Assembly: GCA_963971405.1 (NCBI GenBank)
Contig: OZ020487.1
Span: 25,777,371 to 25,841,370 of the forward strand
DNA length: 64,000 nt
Reading direction: 5' to 3'
Source of the DNA: Psococerastis gibbosa
Lineage: Eukaryota; Arthropoda; Insecta; Psocodea; Psocidae
Below the pieces are notes generated by a model that had not been told where the DNA came from, searched no databases, and was given only the letters and a program-made list of their open reading frames with translations. The translations under genes and the position numbers were made by a program. Shown piece after piece: positions 48,600 to 58,563 of the stretch; position 1 is the first letter of the stretch, and each line of letters starts with the position of its first letter.

Positions 48600-48815
48600 T
48601 AGTACGATCAGAAACTAGAGCACCTGCGCACCGAACCAACCATACCTGCACCGGTCTGTCCGTCAGTCACTACGGCACCTCCGCGATACAACCTTAGAAG
48701 TGTACGTGTGCGTAGTGCCACTGAAGATGTCGACCGCAGTTGACGAAACGTTTGGAAGCCTACTTTCAAATCGACTACGGCCTATTAGTCCGGATTCTTC
48801 TGTCTCCTTAATTTT
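48600..48815 (+). repeat. R5 repeat, forward copy
   Basis: Carries CACCTGCGCACCGAACC, CCACTGAAGATGTCGACCGCAGTTGACGAAACGTTTGGAAG and CGGCCTATTAGTCCGGATTCTTCTGTC. It lies head to head with the reverse copy at 48250-48515, forming a spaced inverted repeat. Confidence 0.85.
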
Positions 48816-48949
48816 CATTGTAATATGTAGGCTCATAAGAATAATTGAACACTTCTCGTTGAAGCAAAAATATTGACACGTAAATGCGTAATACAGCAAC
48901 AGTGGCGACATACTTATAAATTTTAGAACTTAAAGCTCTCAACAGAACA

Positions 48950-49135
48950 ACAACGTCCCAGTATAAAGGTCAGTGCGCAGCCCCCTACCCAGTCACTCGC
49001 TACGGAGGCACCGAGCTACAACCTTCGAAGTCTAAGCAGCGCCACTGAAGATGTCGACCGCAGATGTTGACGAAACGTTTGGAAGTTCACTTTCATTTCG
49101 ACCACCGCCCTTCAGCCCGGATTCTACTGGCTCTT
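48950..49135 (+). repeat. R5 repeat, forward copy 2
   Basis: GCCACTGAAGATGTCGACCGCAGATGTTGACGAAACGTTTGGAAG, then CGACCACCGCCCTTCAGCCCGGATTCTACTG. Confidence 0.85.
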
Positions 49136-49350
49136 CATAAAAATTGAATTTACATTGCTCCTCCATTGGTTCATCGGCTCCCTTTGTTTGAGTAGGTCAA
49201 AGTGGCATTAATGGCGCCGTCTGACAGCTGCGCGATCACTTCCTGAAACAATAGATGAACACTTAAGAGTCGTTCGGACACCCCCAGAAAAACAGTTTCA
49301 TACATTCAAAGCCGTGAGATTCTCGTGTGACTTCGTGGAACTTCATCAAA

Positions 49351-49735
49351 CTTAAAATTGTAGAAAGAATGACACGCAACTGATCCACAATAAAATATAT
49401 TAACAGCGACCGGTTTTGGTAAGATACCCTCATCAGACATACACAAACAAATTAAACACGCCATTATATGCATACCAAGAGGTGGGCGGGGTTGGGAACA
49501 TAACATTAGGAGTGGGGAGCAATTTTGGAAAATTGCTCCCCACACCTAAGGTCATGTTCCCAACCCCGCCCACCTCCTACCAATTAATATTGCATCCCCC
49601 ACCCCCCATGGTATGTATATAATGGCGTGTTTCATTTGTTTGGTTATGTCTGATGATGGTATCTTACCGAAACCGGTCACTGTTAATATATGTTATTGTG
49701 GATCAGTTCCGTCTCATTCTTTCTACAATTTTAAG
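49351..49735. repeat. Large palindrome with inverted hammerhead-like cores
   Basis: Arms of about 190 bp: CTTAAAATTGTAGAAAGAATG on the left pairs with CATTCTTTCTACAATTTTAAG on the right, and the inner GGTGGGCGGGGTTGGGAACAT pairs with ATGTTCCCAACCCCGCCCACC. The axis is near 49543. Each arm holds CTGATGA followed by a GGTA-TCT-TACC hairpin and then GAAAC (right arm, 49650-49673) or AAAAC (left arm, minus strand from 49436). This resembles the conserved core of hammerhead ribozymes but is not perfect. Class not assigned; non-coding. Confidence 0.85.
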
Positions 49736-50082
49736 CCGTATTATATGCCGTAACCAGCTCCGATTTGCACAAATTTTGAACTCTTTCGACCAGACATCCT
49801 CACCGGCAGTATTTTTCTTTTTACAATTTTCTGGTTCAATAACTGTGGCTGATCATATTGTACACAAAAATTTAGAGTAATGGATTTCATAAGATATACA
49901 GTACATGCATCTTGTGATCTTGTGTGTGGTTGCTATTGATGTTTTAAAAGTTAAAATATTGCCAGTACCTGAACTTGAACTTTTATCACTTGTGATAACG
50001 GGACAGTGGTGAGAATATCTGACAGCGGCGCGGCTGAGCGACCTCAGACTTTTTTTTTATTTTTTCCTCGCTTTTATCACTA
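49736..50082. other. No gene seen
   Basis: Frame 49653-49880 overlaps the palindrome arm and has no motif. A T-rich run near 50047-50070 may mark the 3' tail of the minus-strand LINE that begins beyond it. Confidence 0.4.
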
Positions 50083-51320
50083 GGAGGGGTCAGTGATACG
50101 GCATGTTCTTTTCCACTCTGCGATTCTGGGCTTCGACTGCGGTTGCTCCTACAGTTCTGAGGTCTTGGCGGGCTTTCGCTTTTGCCGTCAGCCTGGGCCG
50201 TCCTCGTCTTCTCTTTCCTTCGGCTTCGATACGTTTTATCCGTCTGATAAGCTTATCTGGCCGCCTTCTTTCAACGTGGGCCCACCAAGATAGTCGCCGT
50301 TCCCGCGCTTTATCCGACTATGTTTGCGGTCTTCATTTCAGCTCTTATTTCTTCGTTTTGGCGTCTATCAGCTAGTGTGAAGCCCACGGACCGTCGCAGC
50401 ATCCGCATCTCGGCCACATGCAGTCTTTGTTCTTCGGCCTTTCTCAAGGCCCAGCACTCTGAGCCATAAATCAAGGTAGGTCTAACCACTTGCTTGTAGA
50501 GTAGCCCTTTTAGTTTTTGGGCATTTTGCTGTCTGTTAGGATACCACTCACGTCTCGCCACTTCAGCCAGCCTATCGAGATTCGACTGCAAGCGTCCTTT
50601 TCACACCCACCTCCCATTTTTAGGGTGGACCCTAAGTATTTAAAATTGTTCATTTTTTCGAGCTGAGCGCCTTCTATTTCAACAGTGTGCTCTTCAAGTA
50701 CCCCTCCACTTTCCATGTACTTAGTTTTTTTGCGGTCAATGAAGGCTAGGTGGAGTGGTTCCTTTTTATCCTGCATGGTCCTGAGGTGATCGGTGGTCCC
50801 TTGCCCTTCAATGAAGCCAAGTTGGTTTTCTGTTATGTCCTTCTCCAGTTTGGATCTTACTCGCGCAGTCCACTTCATCGCTAATCAGTTTTATGGGTCG
50901 ATATTTTCCGCAGGATTGCACGTCCCCCTTTCTTTTCATCATTGATCTGGAATTCGCGGGTCGTAAAGGATTTTGTTGATGAATTTGATCATTATAGTTA
51001 CTCCTGTTGCCCCAAGTGCCTTGAAAGCTTCAATGGGGTAGCTGTCAGGTCCCGTGGTTTTGCCATTTGCCATACTCTTTAGTGCTTCTTTCACTTCTGC
51101 CTCTGTGGTATTGTTTCATTGTTACGTTCCTCAGCATTTGGGACCTGGGATCTTGGGTTTCCAACATTCATAATTTCACTAAAGTACTCCATCCATTACT
51201 AGTTAATGGCCTCCCTTTGGGTAAGGGCTCTTCCTTGCTTGTCTTTAATACATATAACTGTCTGGGCAATGTCCTGTTTATCGTTCAGCCTTTTCTTAGC
51301 TCTTGAATTTTTTGACCTCC
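50083..51320 (-). pseudogene. RTE-like LINE: linker, reverse transcriptase and C-terminus, frameshifted
   Basis: On the minus strand, in order: linker VICIKDKQGRALTQREAIN (about 51205-51260), SYPIEAFKALGATGV (about 51030), an RT block YRPIKLISDE (about 50900), NQLGFIEGQGTTDHLRTM (50825-50770), NNFKYLGSTLKMGGG (about 50640), LIYGSECWALRKAEEQRLH (about 50460), MRMLRRSVGFTLADRR, and a basic tail IEAEGRKRRGRPRLTAKA-like (about 50230-50160, with changes). Frames change several times. The YxDD catalytic core between 50770 and 50710 is missing or deleted. Dead copy whose endonuclease half lies at 51600-52140. Confidence 0.82.
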
Positions 51321-51327
51321 GTCTCGG

Positions 51328-51590
51328 GTATCCAGCCCTCAACAAAACAACAACGAAGAGAATGACGCCAATGGGCCAATCACAGCAATCAGAAACGAGA
51401 ACGTATGCGCAACAAACCATACCTGCACCAACTCAATCATTTGCTACGGTACCTCCGCGATACAATCTTAGTAGTATAAGTGTACGTAGTGTCACTGAAG
51501 ATGTTGACCACAGTTGTTGACGAAACGTTTGGAAGCATACTGTCAAATCGACCACGGCCTATTTATAAGCCCGGATTCTTCTGACCACTG
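51328..51590 (+). repeat. R5 repeat inserted between the two halves of a LINE
   Basis: Starts TATCCAGCCCTCAACAAAAC, contains CACTGAAGATGTTGACCACAG, TTGACGAAACGTTTGGAAGC and CGACCACGGCCTATTTATAAGCCCGGATTCTTCTG, matching the unit at 48250-48515. It separates the LINE endonuclease (right) from its linker and RT (left). Confidence 0.83.
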
Positions 51591-51599
51591 CTGCGGAAA

Positions 51600-52140
51600 G
51601 ACGCAGTTCCCTGGAATAACTTTACAGTTCATGCATGCAGGTCTATCTCTGTGCCTCAGCATCTGCGCCTGGTGCGTTCCGCTCTTATAGGTGATTAAGT
51701 GCTCTTGTCTCTCCTTGAACATGGTGTTACATATATTTAGTTACTGCGTCTCAGCCCATTCCAGGATCCTCTCGCCTTCCGTGTTTCTCGCTCCGAAACC
51801 TTCCCCACCATGTACTGTGGAGTAGCCAGTTCTCTCGTGACCAACATGCCTATTTAAGTCGGCTCTTAAAAAACCATTTCAATATCCGGTAGTCATTATA
51901 AGCTCATCGAAGTTCAAGTAGACTAGGATTTTCTTCTCGTCGCTACACGTATCCACTTATCACGTTCAGCACTACTGCTTCGTCAGTAAATAGAAACTTA
52001 CAATGCATCACCCGGTCGCTCTTCCTGGTCACCTCAACTACTGAATTTTACAGGCTTTCTTCAGCAATGACTCCAACTCTGTTTGAACTGTTGCCGGCTT
52101 GGCCGTAGTAGATTATTTTGTAACCTCTGACTGAAACAAA
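51600..52140 (-). pseudogene. RTE-like LINE: apurinic endonuclease half, decayed
   Basis: The minus strand from 52140 reads GYKIIYYGQAGNSSNRVGV, then VVEVTRKSDRVMHCKFLF, VVLNVISGYV, and, after stops and frame changes, a VSERETRKAR-like region (about 51800) and EHLITYKSG (about 51700). This matches the order of an RTE-type endonuclease domain: the (G)VGV strand, SDR motif and VISAY-like motif, then the GxRN and HLxTYxSG blocks. It continues logically into the linker at 51320 once the R5 repeat is removed. Confidence 0.75.
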
Positions 52141-52233
52141 AAGCAAAGTAAGCAAAAATTCCTCACCTCTAGTTTCAGAGAATACCGATATGAAAAAGGA
52201 AGTACTATATTTATGCTATATAGCATATACGAC

Positions 52234-52551
52234 GACACAGCATTAGGACAGGGCTGGGCACTCGGGTCGATGTTTTGCGTTCATTTCACTTTTACACAGG
52301 GGACAGACGTCCGAAGACCCCGATGCGATGCAGGGGGAAGGAAGGTAGTCGTGGCCGGTGGTGGTCCTGAAAACAGCAACGCTCACTGCCCTAGGAAGGA
52401 ACCGGAGTATTGGCGAGTCTATAAGGGTGGCCCAGTTTTTTCCTGCGCTTGTATGTCTGTGGCGGTTCCTGACCCATGCCCTTTCTATTCTATTATTGAA
52501 TATTTGATGCTGACGTAAGTTTTTTAAACCCGTTGAGCAGTCTTGACACAT
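52234..52551 (-). pseudogene. Retrotransposon C-terminal zinc-knuckle fragment
   Basis: The 102-codon minus-strand frame has NWATLIDSPILRFLPRAVSV, FRTTTGHDYLPS and VCPLCKSEMNAKHRPECPAL. The last part is the C-x2-C...H...C knuckle found after the RNase H or RT domain of several LINE families. The GHDYL and knuckle spacing resembles the I/Jockey group. It differs from the adjacent element at 52584-53890 and is a separate 5'-truncated copy. Confidence 0.65.
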
Positions 52552-52583
52552 TATATTTTTTTTTAAACTATAAATTCTATAAA

Positions 52584-53890
52584 TTACACATTACGCTCCA
52601 AGCGTTCGTGCAATTTAGTTCTGTTCACAAACTTTAACATCAATAAAAGTTTCACGTCAATCAGCTGAGAGACGTTCAGGAAGGCACTTCCGAAAGTCTC
52701 TAGCCTTTCCCTCCAGAAACAAGGGCAATCGCACAGGATGTGTTCCGAAGTCTCCTCCCCTAGTTCACAAAACCGGCAGTTCACGTTCTCAATGGTGAGC
52801 ATTCTTGCCAAATGCCGACGGAAAGGCCCATGTCCAGTGAGAAGAGCAGTCACTGTTCTGATGGTCTTCCTACTTGCAGACAAGTGGTGAAGACCATAAC
52901 TTTTACACGGGTCAGTTACAAGCTGCTTCGGATAGCTGCTTATTTTCGCCGCACGCCATTGTTTCACAAAATCTTCCCGGAAGTTTGTTTCAAGACGCTG
53001 CTTTAGTCGCGAGGGGCCAACTGGTAGAAAAGGTTCAGGTCCCTCCGGTGGTACTGCCGAAGCCCCTCTCGCGAGTCCATCAGCCTCTTCATTTCCATGC
53101 ATATTGCTGTGACCAGGTACCCACATTAGTTCAACTGAATGGTGCTGTTGTATGACAGTAGACAATCTCCTGCAGTCCGCTACTAATGATGACTTCGAAT
53201 TTGACAATGCCATGATGGCTGCTCTGCTGTCTGAACAAATACATATTTTAGTGCCTGGCGGTAGACGAACACACTCTTCTAGAGCACACATAATGGCATA
53301 AACTTCCGCTTGGAATACTGATACGTAACACCCAAGGGGAATAGAAATGGAAATGGGTGGCCGCGCACAATAGACTCCGGCTCCGGCCCTACCGTCCATC
53401 AAAGAGCCATCGGTATAAAAGATGACACTGGGCATTGATGGGAGGATTGAGTTTGTTTCCCACTCTTGTCTCGTTGGTACTTTTGAGATCATGCAATCGT
53501 CAGGGCTAACTCTGGTCTGTATCCGATCATGTGGCAAGCAAACAATGTCGTCAATGTCATATAACGGGGTTCCAGCCCGAATTCCGGCTAATAGTAGTCT
53601 ATTGTATGAGATCATGGCTCTCTGTTGAATATAAAGGTGCAGGGGTGGAAAGTCCTTGCATAAGGAGCTGGTGAGCGAAATGGGAGATGGCTGTCTAGCC
53701 TCCATGGGTCCTTTCCCTTCTTCAGAGAGGTAGGATGACTTCACTCTTTCTCTATTGGCTGAGAATTCTGGAATTCCACGTCAGGTTTATAAACTCTAGT
53801 AATGTTTCCTTAGCACTATAGCCCAGATTAATAACCATTTCAGGGAAAATGCCGTCGATGCCTGCAGCCATATTTTTCTTGGTTTCCTCA
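52584..53890 (-). pseudogene. I-clade-like LINE with most of RT deleted, RNase H intact
   Basis: The 386-codon frame (52584-53744) holds a full RNase H domain: FYTDGSLMDGRAG (Asp112), FQAEVYAIMCALEE (Glu147), CSDSRAAIMAL (Asp172), WVPGHSNMHGNEEAD (His212, Asp222). A CRFC...H...CDC knuckle (residues 323-340) follows. RNase H plus knuckle in a LINE is typical of the I group. The first 30 residues (SEEGKGP...PISLTSSLCK) belong to early RT and are fused directly to sequence that normally follows RT, so the catalytic RT core is deleted in frame. Upstream to 53890 lie further RT pieces (KKNMAAGIDGIFPEMV) in other frames. No endonuclease remains. Confidence 0.88.
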
Positions 53891-53904
53891 GAGTGGTAGC
53901 TGTT

Positions 53905-55642
53905 GTTGCTTATTATTATTATGATTATTATTCAGACTCGATACAAAACGGGTTGCTTTACTTACGTCTTTTCTAAAATCAAGTTTTCCCAAGATGTCTT
54001 TGAATGCGTCTCTTTTGTTCGATTTGATGGCTCTGGCAGGCTTGCTCCTTTCGGAGTTCTATGCAGTCCAGCAGAGATTTGGATACTTCTGCTTTGCGCC
54101 TTGAACGATTTCTCGTCGCCATTTTTAGTAGTTATACACTTAGGAGCAATAAGTTCTGCACAACATACTAGAAACAGAAAAACCTCTTGACTCCTTGCTT
54201 CTGAAAAGAGTTGAAGCACGTTATGCTGGTAAAGGTACAAAGTGCATTAATTTGTTGATAGTCCTACAAGAAAATATTTTTGAGGGCGTTTAGGAGTAAG
54301 CTTCTACTTAAACTACTAAGTACTGGTTCGGTTTTGAAAAGGCCACGCATTTATTAATATTTTACTTTTACTTTGTACCTACAGGTTTCTGCATGAATTG
54401 GTTATTGCTTTGTTTCTTTAATTTTAATTTAGAATATGGACTCTCATGGAAATGGTGAACGAAACATGGTGGGTTATTGTAGGACATGATAGGTGTAACT
54501 TTAATCGAAGACAATTAGTTTAGCCTGATATTATGCACTTATTTAATTTAATCTACTGGCAATAACAGCCCAAAATAGCTGTAATACCAATATCAGAACA
54601 GTCCAGAATGTAGTAGGTACGTACCACTAAATATCGTCGATTTCCTAAATCCATTAACTAATTTGGCTCTACGTGGCGGGAGCATATATAGCTGACTCTC
54701 CGTTTTGTTCCCATATTTGGAATCCTGTAGAAAGCAAAGTAAATGTGTAACCATTATAGCAAATTCATAAACTACAAGCCGACTTGTTACCAATTCCCAG
54801 GGACATAAGGCTTAGGTTCCGGTATGTACCAATGCAGTTTTTAATAGCCTTTAATCAGCAGTAATGTTATTGACGTCAAGGAAAGGAATTTATAACAAGT
54901 TAACTTGCATATACTGTACTTAATAAATATCCTACGTCTAGTCAATCCTTTCCGTTCCTTTTTGACCAGTTTTACATTTATAAGCTGGGCTTGGCCTTAA
55001 CCGTGATACAATGAGTCAAGCATTTGTAAGGGCGGTCTTACTGACACACCTTTGTACAGCCTGATTAAGTTTACCTTCAGGAATTAGGGTAGAGAGAGTT
55101 TTCATATCGCGTTATTGTAGCAGCACCACTGCAATCTTCTTGGGTGGCTATTTGTATTACTTTGAATCTCACTGCAACTTGTGCAACTGTCGATTCGACT
55201 CTGGATGTTCAAGAATCTTCATAATTGTATTTTTATAAGGGGTTTCATTAAATCGGTATTAATAACATAAGATATAGTTTAACTGGATATATTAAAAATA
55301 AACCTTTGCGAACATGCTTGGCCTAACCCTAACAGGTTGGCACAAAACTGGCAAATTGCATTTTACTTACCGAAAAAAATAAGCATGGCTCGGGCATTTC
55401 GTATTTTTATATCTCACATCTTGCACTCCTTCCACATGGTGGTTATTTAATAAAGAAACTTCAAAGTTAAGACAGAATAATTCAAACATGAAAATACTTT
55501 AGATAGCCACCGACACAACAAACGTTGCAGCTGCCATATTGTTGATTTTGATTTTTTTTTTTTTACATCTTGGTGTCGCCTATAAGTTACATATGGGTAA
55601 CGGCCCTCTCCATAATAGACCTTACGGGACAGCCCCGGGATG
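53905..55642. other. No gene supported, 1.7 kb
   Basis: A 92-codon minus-strand frame (53962-54240) and a 95-codon plus-strand frame overlap each other without recognisable motifs. (ATT)n near 53908-53930. AT-rich beyond. Confidence 0.45.
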
Positions 55643-55730
55643 ATCCAGCCTACCAGCCATTACTGAAATTGTTTTGTTTGCATTTTCAACTGGGCACTAT
55701 TATATTTTAGATTTTAGTTTTAGTAGAGAA

Positions 55731-55815
55731 ATGCCGAAAGCTAGCAAAAGAAGAGTCCGATCATTGCTCGGTTGTGGGCTGTTTCAATTCAATTAATATG
55801 CCAGTCAAAAGGGTG
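55731..55815 (+). pseudogene. THAP zinc-finger first exon (left arm), frameshifted
   Basis: Same exon as the right arm but with one extra base (CCGATCATTGC against CCGATATTGC) just before the first zinc-finger cysteine, which shifts the frame. Otherwise nearly identical. Confidence 0.6.
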
Positions 55816-57317
55816 ATAAGTCCTAGGGATCGAGAAGGAATAGGTAGTAGTGGGACGACCACGGATGCAATGGCTACAAGGCATCGGGGTAGCTGTGGCT
55901 TGCCTAGTAGACCAAGGTCGTTCATGGGTTTCAGTTTTGACTTGGTAAAGTCATTCATACGACTATGTACATTTTGTCCATGTTGAGCATGGCTCATTCT
56001 CTCATAGTGTCCATTATCCCTCGTATAGTAGATAGCATAAGTTGACATCGAAGACGTTTAACGGATTGCTAATGGAAAAAACAATCAATTTTGGTCGTTG
56101 GTATTAGGCATTCGACATAGGACGAATGGGTTACTAATAATAATCTAGAGTAATAAACAATGTGCTACGTACGGGCTATGAAAAAGTTTTTTATGACATT
56201 ACGGGCTCTAGACTGTAGCGCCAAAGAGTAAAAATAAACTACCGTATTAATGGGAATGTTCAGTACAGTATAAAAGTATATGAATAAAATTGAAATGTGG
56301 AAATTTAACGTTTGAACTGCAATTGACTAACGCTGCCTACTGTATTACCGATACTTATCTACTTATCATACGTAAGCTTATTAGACTTTACACTGCCAAT
56401 GGCACATTACATAATATAAGCGTTGAAATACAGTCAACTGTCATTATAATGGAATATAAAAAAAATAATATTAATCTCCATTGGAATATGGCAACTAAAA
56501 TGTTACAGACCAAAATTTGAATTTAAGCGGGAACGCTGCAAGCGCCGCGGTGCGGAAAAAATAATCTCCGTCCACTTAGCAGAAGACGGTACTTAGTGGA
56601 AGAAAGGCAAAATTCCATTTTATACAGCGTCGACAGCCCCCTGCTACCTACTACTAAACCAGGGGGCTGTCAACGCTGTATAAAATGGAATTTTGCCTTT
56701 CTTCCAGTAAGAACCGTCTTCTGCTAGGTGGACGGAGATTATTTTTTCCGCACCGTGGCGCTTGCAGCGTTCCCGCTTAAATTCAAATTTTGGTCTGTAA
56801 CATTTTAGTTGCCATATTCCAATGGAGATTAATATTATTTTTTTTTATATTCCATTATAATGACAGTTGACTGTATTTCAACGCTTATAGTATGTAATGT
56901 GCCATTGGCAGTGTAAAGTCTAATAAGCTTACGTATGATAAGTAGATAAGTATCGGTAATACAGTAGGCAGCGTTAGTCAATTGCAGTTCAAACGTTAAA
57001 TTTCCACATTTCAATTTTATTCATATACTTTTATACTGTACTGAACATTCCCATTAATACGGTAGTTTATTTTTACTCTTTGGCGCTACAGTCTAGAGCC
57101 CGTAATGTCCTAAAAAACTTTTTCATAGCCCGTACGTAGCACATTGTTTATTACTCTAGATTATTATTAGTAACCCATTCGTCTTATGTCGAATGCCAAC
57201 GACCAACGACCAAAATTGATTGTTTTTTCCATCAGCAATCCGTTAAACGTCTTCGATGTCAACTTATGCTATCTACTATACGAGGGATAATGGACACTAT
57301 GAGAGAATGAGCCATGC

Positions 57318-57580
57318 TCAACATGGACAAAATGTACATAGTCGTATGAATGACTTCACCAAGTCAAAACTGAAACCCATGAACGACCTTGGTCTACTAG
57401 GCAAGCCACAGCTACCCCGATGCCTTGTAGCCATTGCATCCGTGGTCGTCCCACTACTACCTATTCCTTCTCGATCCCTAGGACTTATCACCCTTTTGAC
57501 TGGCATATTAATTGAATTGAAACAGCCCACAACCGAGCAATATCGGACTCTTCTTTTGCTAGCTTTCGGCATTTTTCTAC
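57318..57580 (-). pseudogene. THAP zinc-finger first exon (right arm)
   Basis: From the ATG at about 57572: MPKASKRRVRYCSVVGCFNS, then INMPVKR. C-x4-C after a short basic start is the N-terminal signature of the THAP C2CH DNA-binding domain, found in P-element-type and Kolobok transposases and in host THAP genes. AGG|GTGATAAGT right after MPVK is a possible donor, so the frame beyond (to 57318) is probably intron. The rest of the THAP domain (WxxxH, FP) and any catalytic domain are not visible in the arm. Confidence 0.6.
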
Positions 57581-57660
57581 TAAAAATAAAATCTAAAATA
57601 TAATAGTGCCCAGTTGAAAATGCAAACAAAACAATTTCAGTAATGGCTGGTAGGCTGGAT

Positions 57661-57957
57661 GGCGTGCGTCCTTCAGTGATCAGTCCTTGATTTTGGACTA
57701 TCTTTTTGAAAATATGTTTCAAATTGAGATTTTAGTGATAGTTTCAGAATTTGTAAAAAAATCATTACAATTTTTAAAATACATTTTATTCCCATGAATA
57801 TTTAAATTGACATTTAAATATTTACAAAAGAATTTAACTTGAGCTCTGTTGTTCAAGGAAAGTGGACGGAGAAAAAATTTCCGCTGCGCGGCGTGGCGCT
57901 GCTATCGCGAACTGAATCCCTATCCCGGTGACGAGTCTAGTTATCTGTTGTCTATGT
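57661..57957. mobile_element. Terminal part of the THAP element (empty hAT site)
   Basis: Continues the right arm to CTATG (element end CATAGACAACAGATAAC on the minus strand). Nearly identical to 44157-44179 plus 45128-45410. Contains GACGAGTC once (about 57932-57939), the uninterrupted version of the hAT target site at 44172. CTCCGTCCAC is present again on the minus strand (about 57863-57872). Confidence 0.87.
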
Positions 57958-58100
57958 ACTAAACTCCACTACAGAACTTGCCCCAGCCTTGTATAAAGAC
58001 TTTTTCCGAGTATATTTTCCACCGCCTTTTAAAAAGGGCGGCAAATTTAAAATTTGGTTTAATGATAAGCCCCAGGGGAGTATTAGTTTTTTGTCTATAA

Positions 58101-58262
58101 GGTGCCCATTCCACATACGTACAACGTCAACGAAAAATTGAAAAATGACGTCAAAATGACGTAAATTGACGTGGTAGCAGAATTTTTAGTATGTCTTTAA
58201 TGTCTGCTAAAACGTCATTTTTCAATTTTTCGTTGACGTTGTACGTATATGGAATACCCCCC
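58101..58262. mobile_element. Palindromic MITE (core family), M7
   Basis: Starts GGTGCCCATTCCACATACGTACAACGTCAACG, with the reverse complement at the right end. The core is GACGTGGTAGCAGAATTTTTAG facing AATGTCTGCTAAAACGTC. taa flanks the left end. Confidence 0.88.
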
Positions 58263-58265
58263 TTC

Positions 58266-58554
58266 GGTGCCCATTCCACATACGTACAACGTCAATGAAA
58301 ATTATGAAATTGAAGGTGGTAGCAGAATTTTTAGTATGTCTTTAGGTGCCCATTCCACATACGTACAACGTCAATGAAAATTATGAATTTGAAGGTGGTA
58401 GCAGACATTAAAGACATACAAAAAATTCTGCTACCACCTTCAATTTCATAATTTTCATTGACGTTGTACGTATGTGGAATGGCGCCCTTAATGTCTGCTA
58501 CCACCTTCAATTTCATAATTTTCATTGACGTTGTACGTATGTGGAATGGGCACC
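58266..58554. mobile_element. MITE nested in an identical-family MITE, M8
   Basis: The outer element (58266-58344 plus 58488-58554) and the inner element (58345-58487) share ends GGTGCCCATTCCACATACGTACAACGTC and arms ATGAAAATTATGAA. The inner copy sits at the outer copy's palindrome centre, between AGTATGTCTTTA and TTAATGTCTGC. Confidence 0.9.
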
Positions 58555-58563
58555 TATGGATTA

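Larger units (their letters stand above)
55643..57660. mobile_element. 2-kb palindrome of a THAP-domain element
   Basis: Arms of about 1,000 bp are complementary with few differences. The axis lies near 56651, between CAGCCCCCTGCTACC and CCAGGGGGCTG. Each arm starts ATCCAGCCTACCAGCCATTACTG at its outer edge and holds the THAP exon (about 55731 plus strand; 57574 minus strand), then non-coding sequence with a CTCCGTCCAC motif close to the centre. The right arm continues outward to 57957 with the element end CATAGACAACAG; the left arm lacks this part. This implies inverted duplication of a truncated element. Confidence 0.9.

Noticed and set aside
57256..57603. 115-codon plus-strand frame with a hydrophobic stretch, mirrored at 55761-56048
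   Set aside because: It is antisense to the THAP exon and its presumed intron within the palindrome. The two arms show the same frame only because they are inverted copies.
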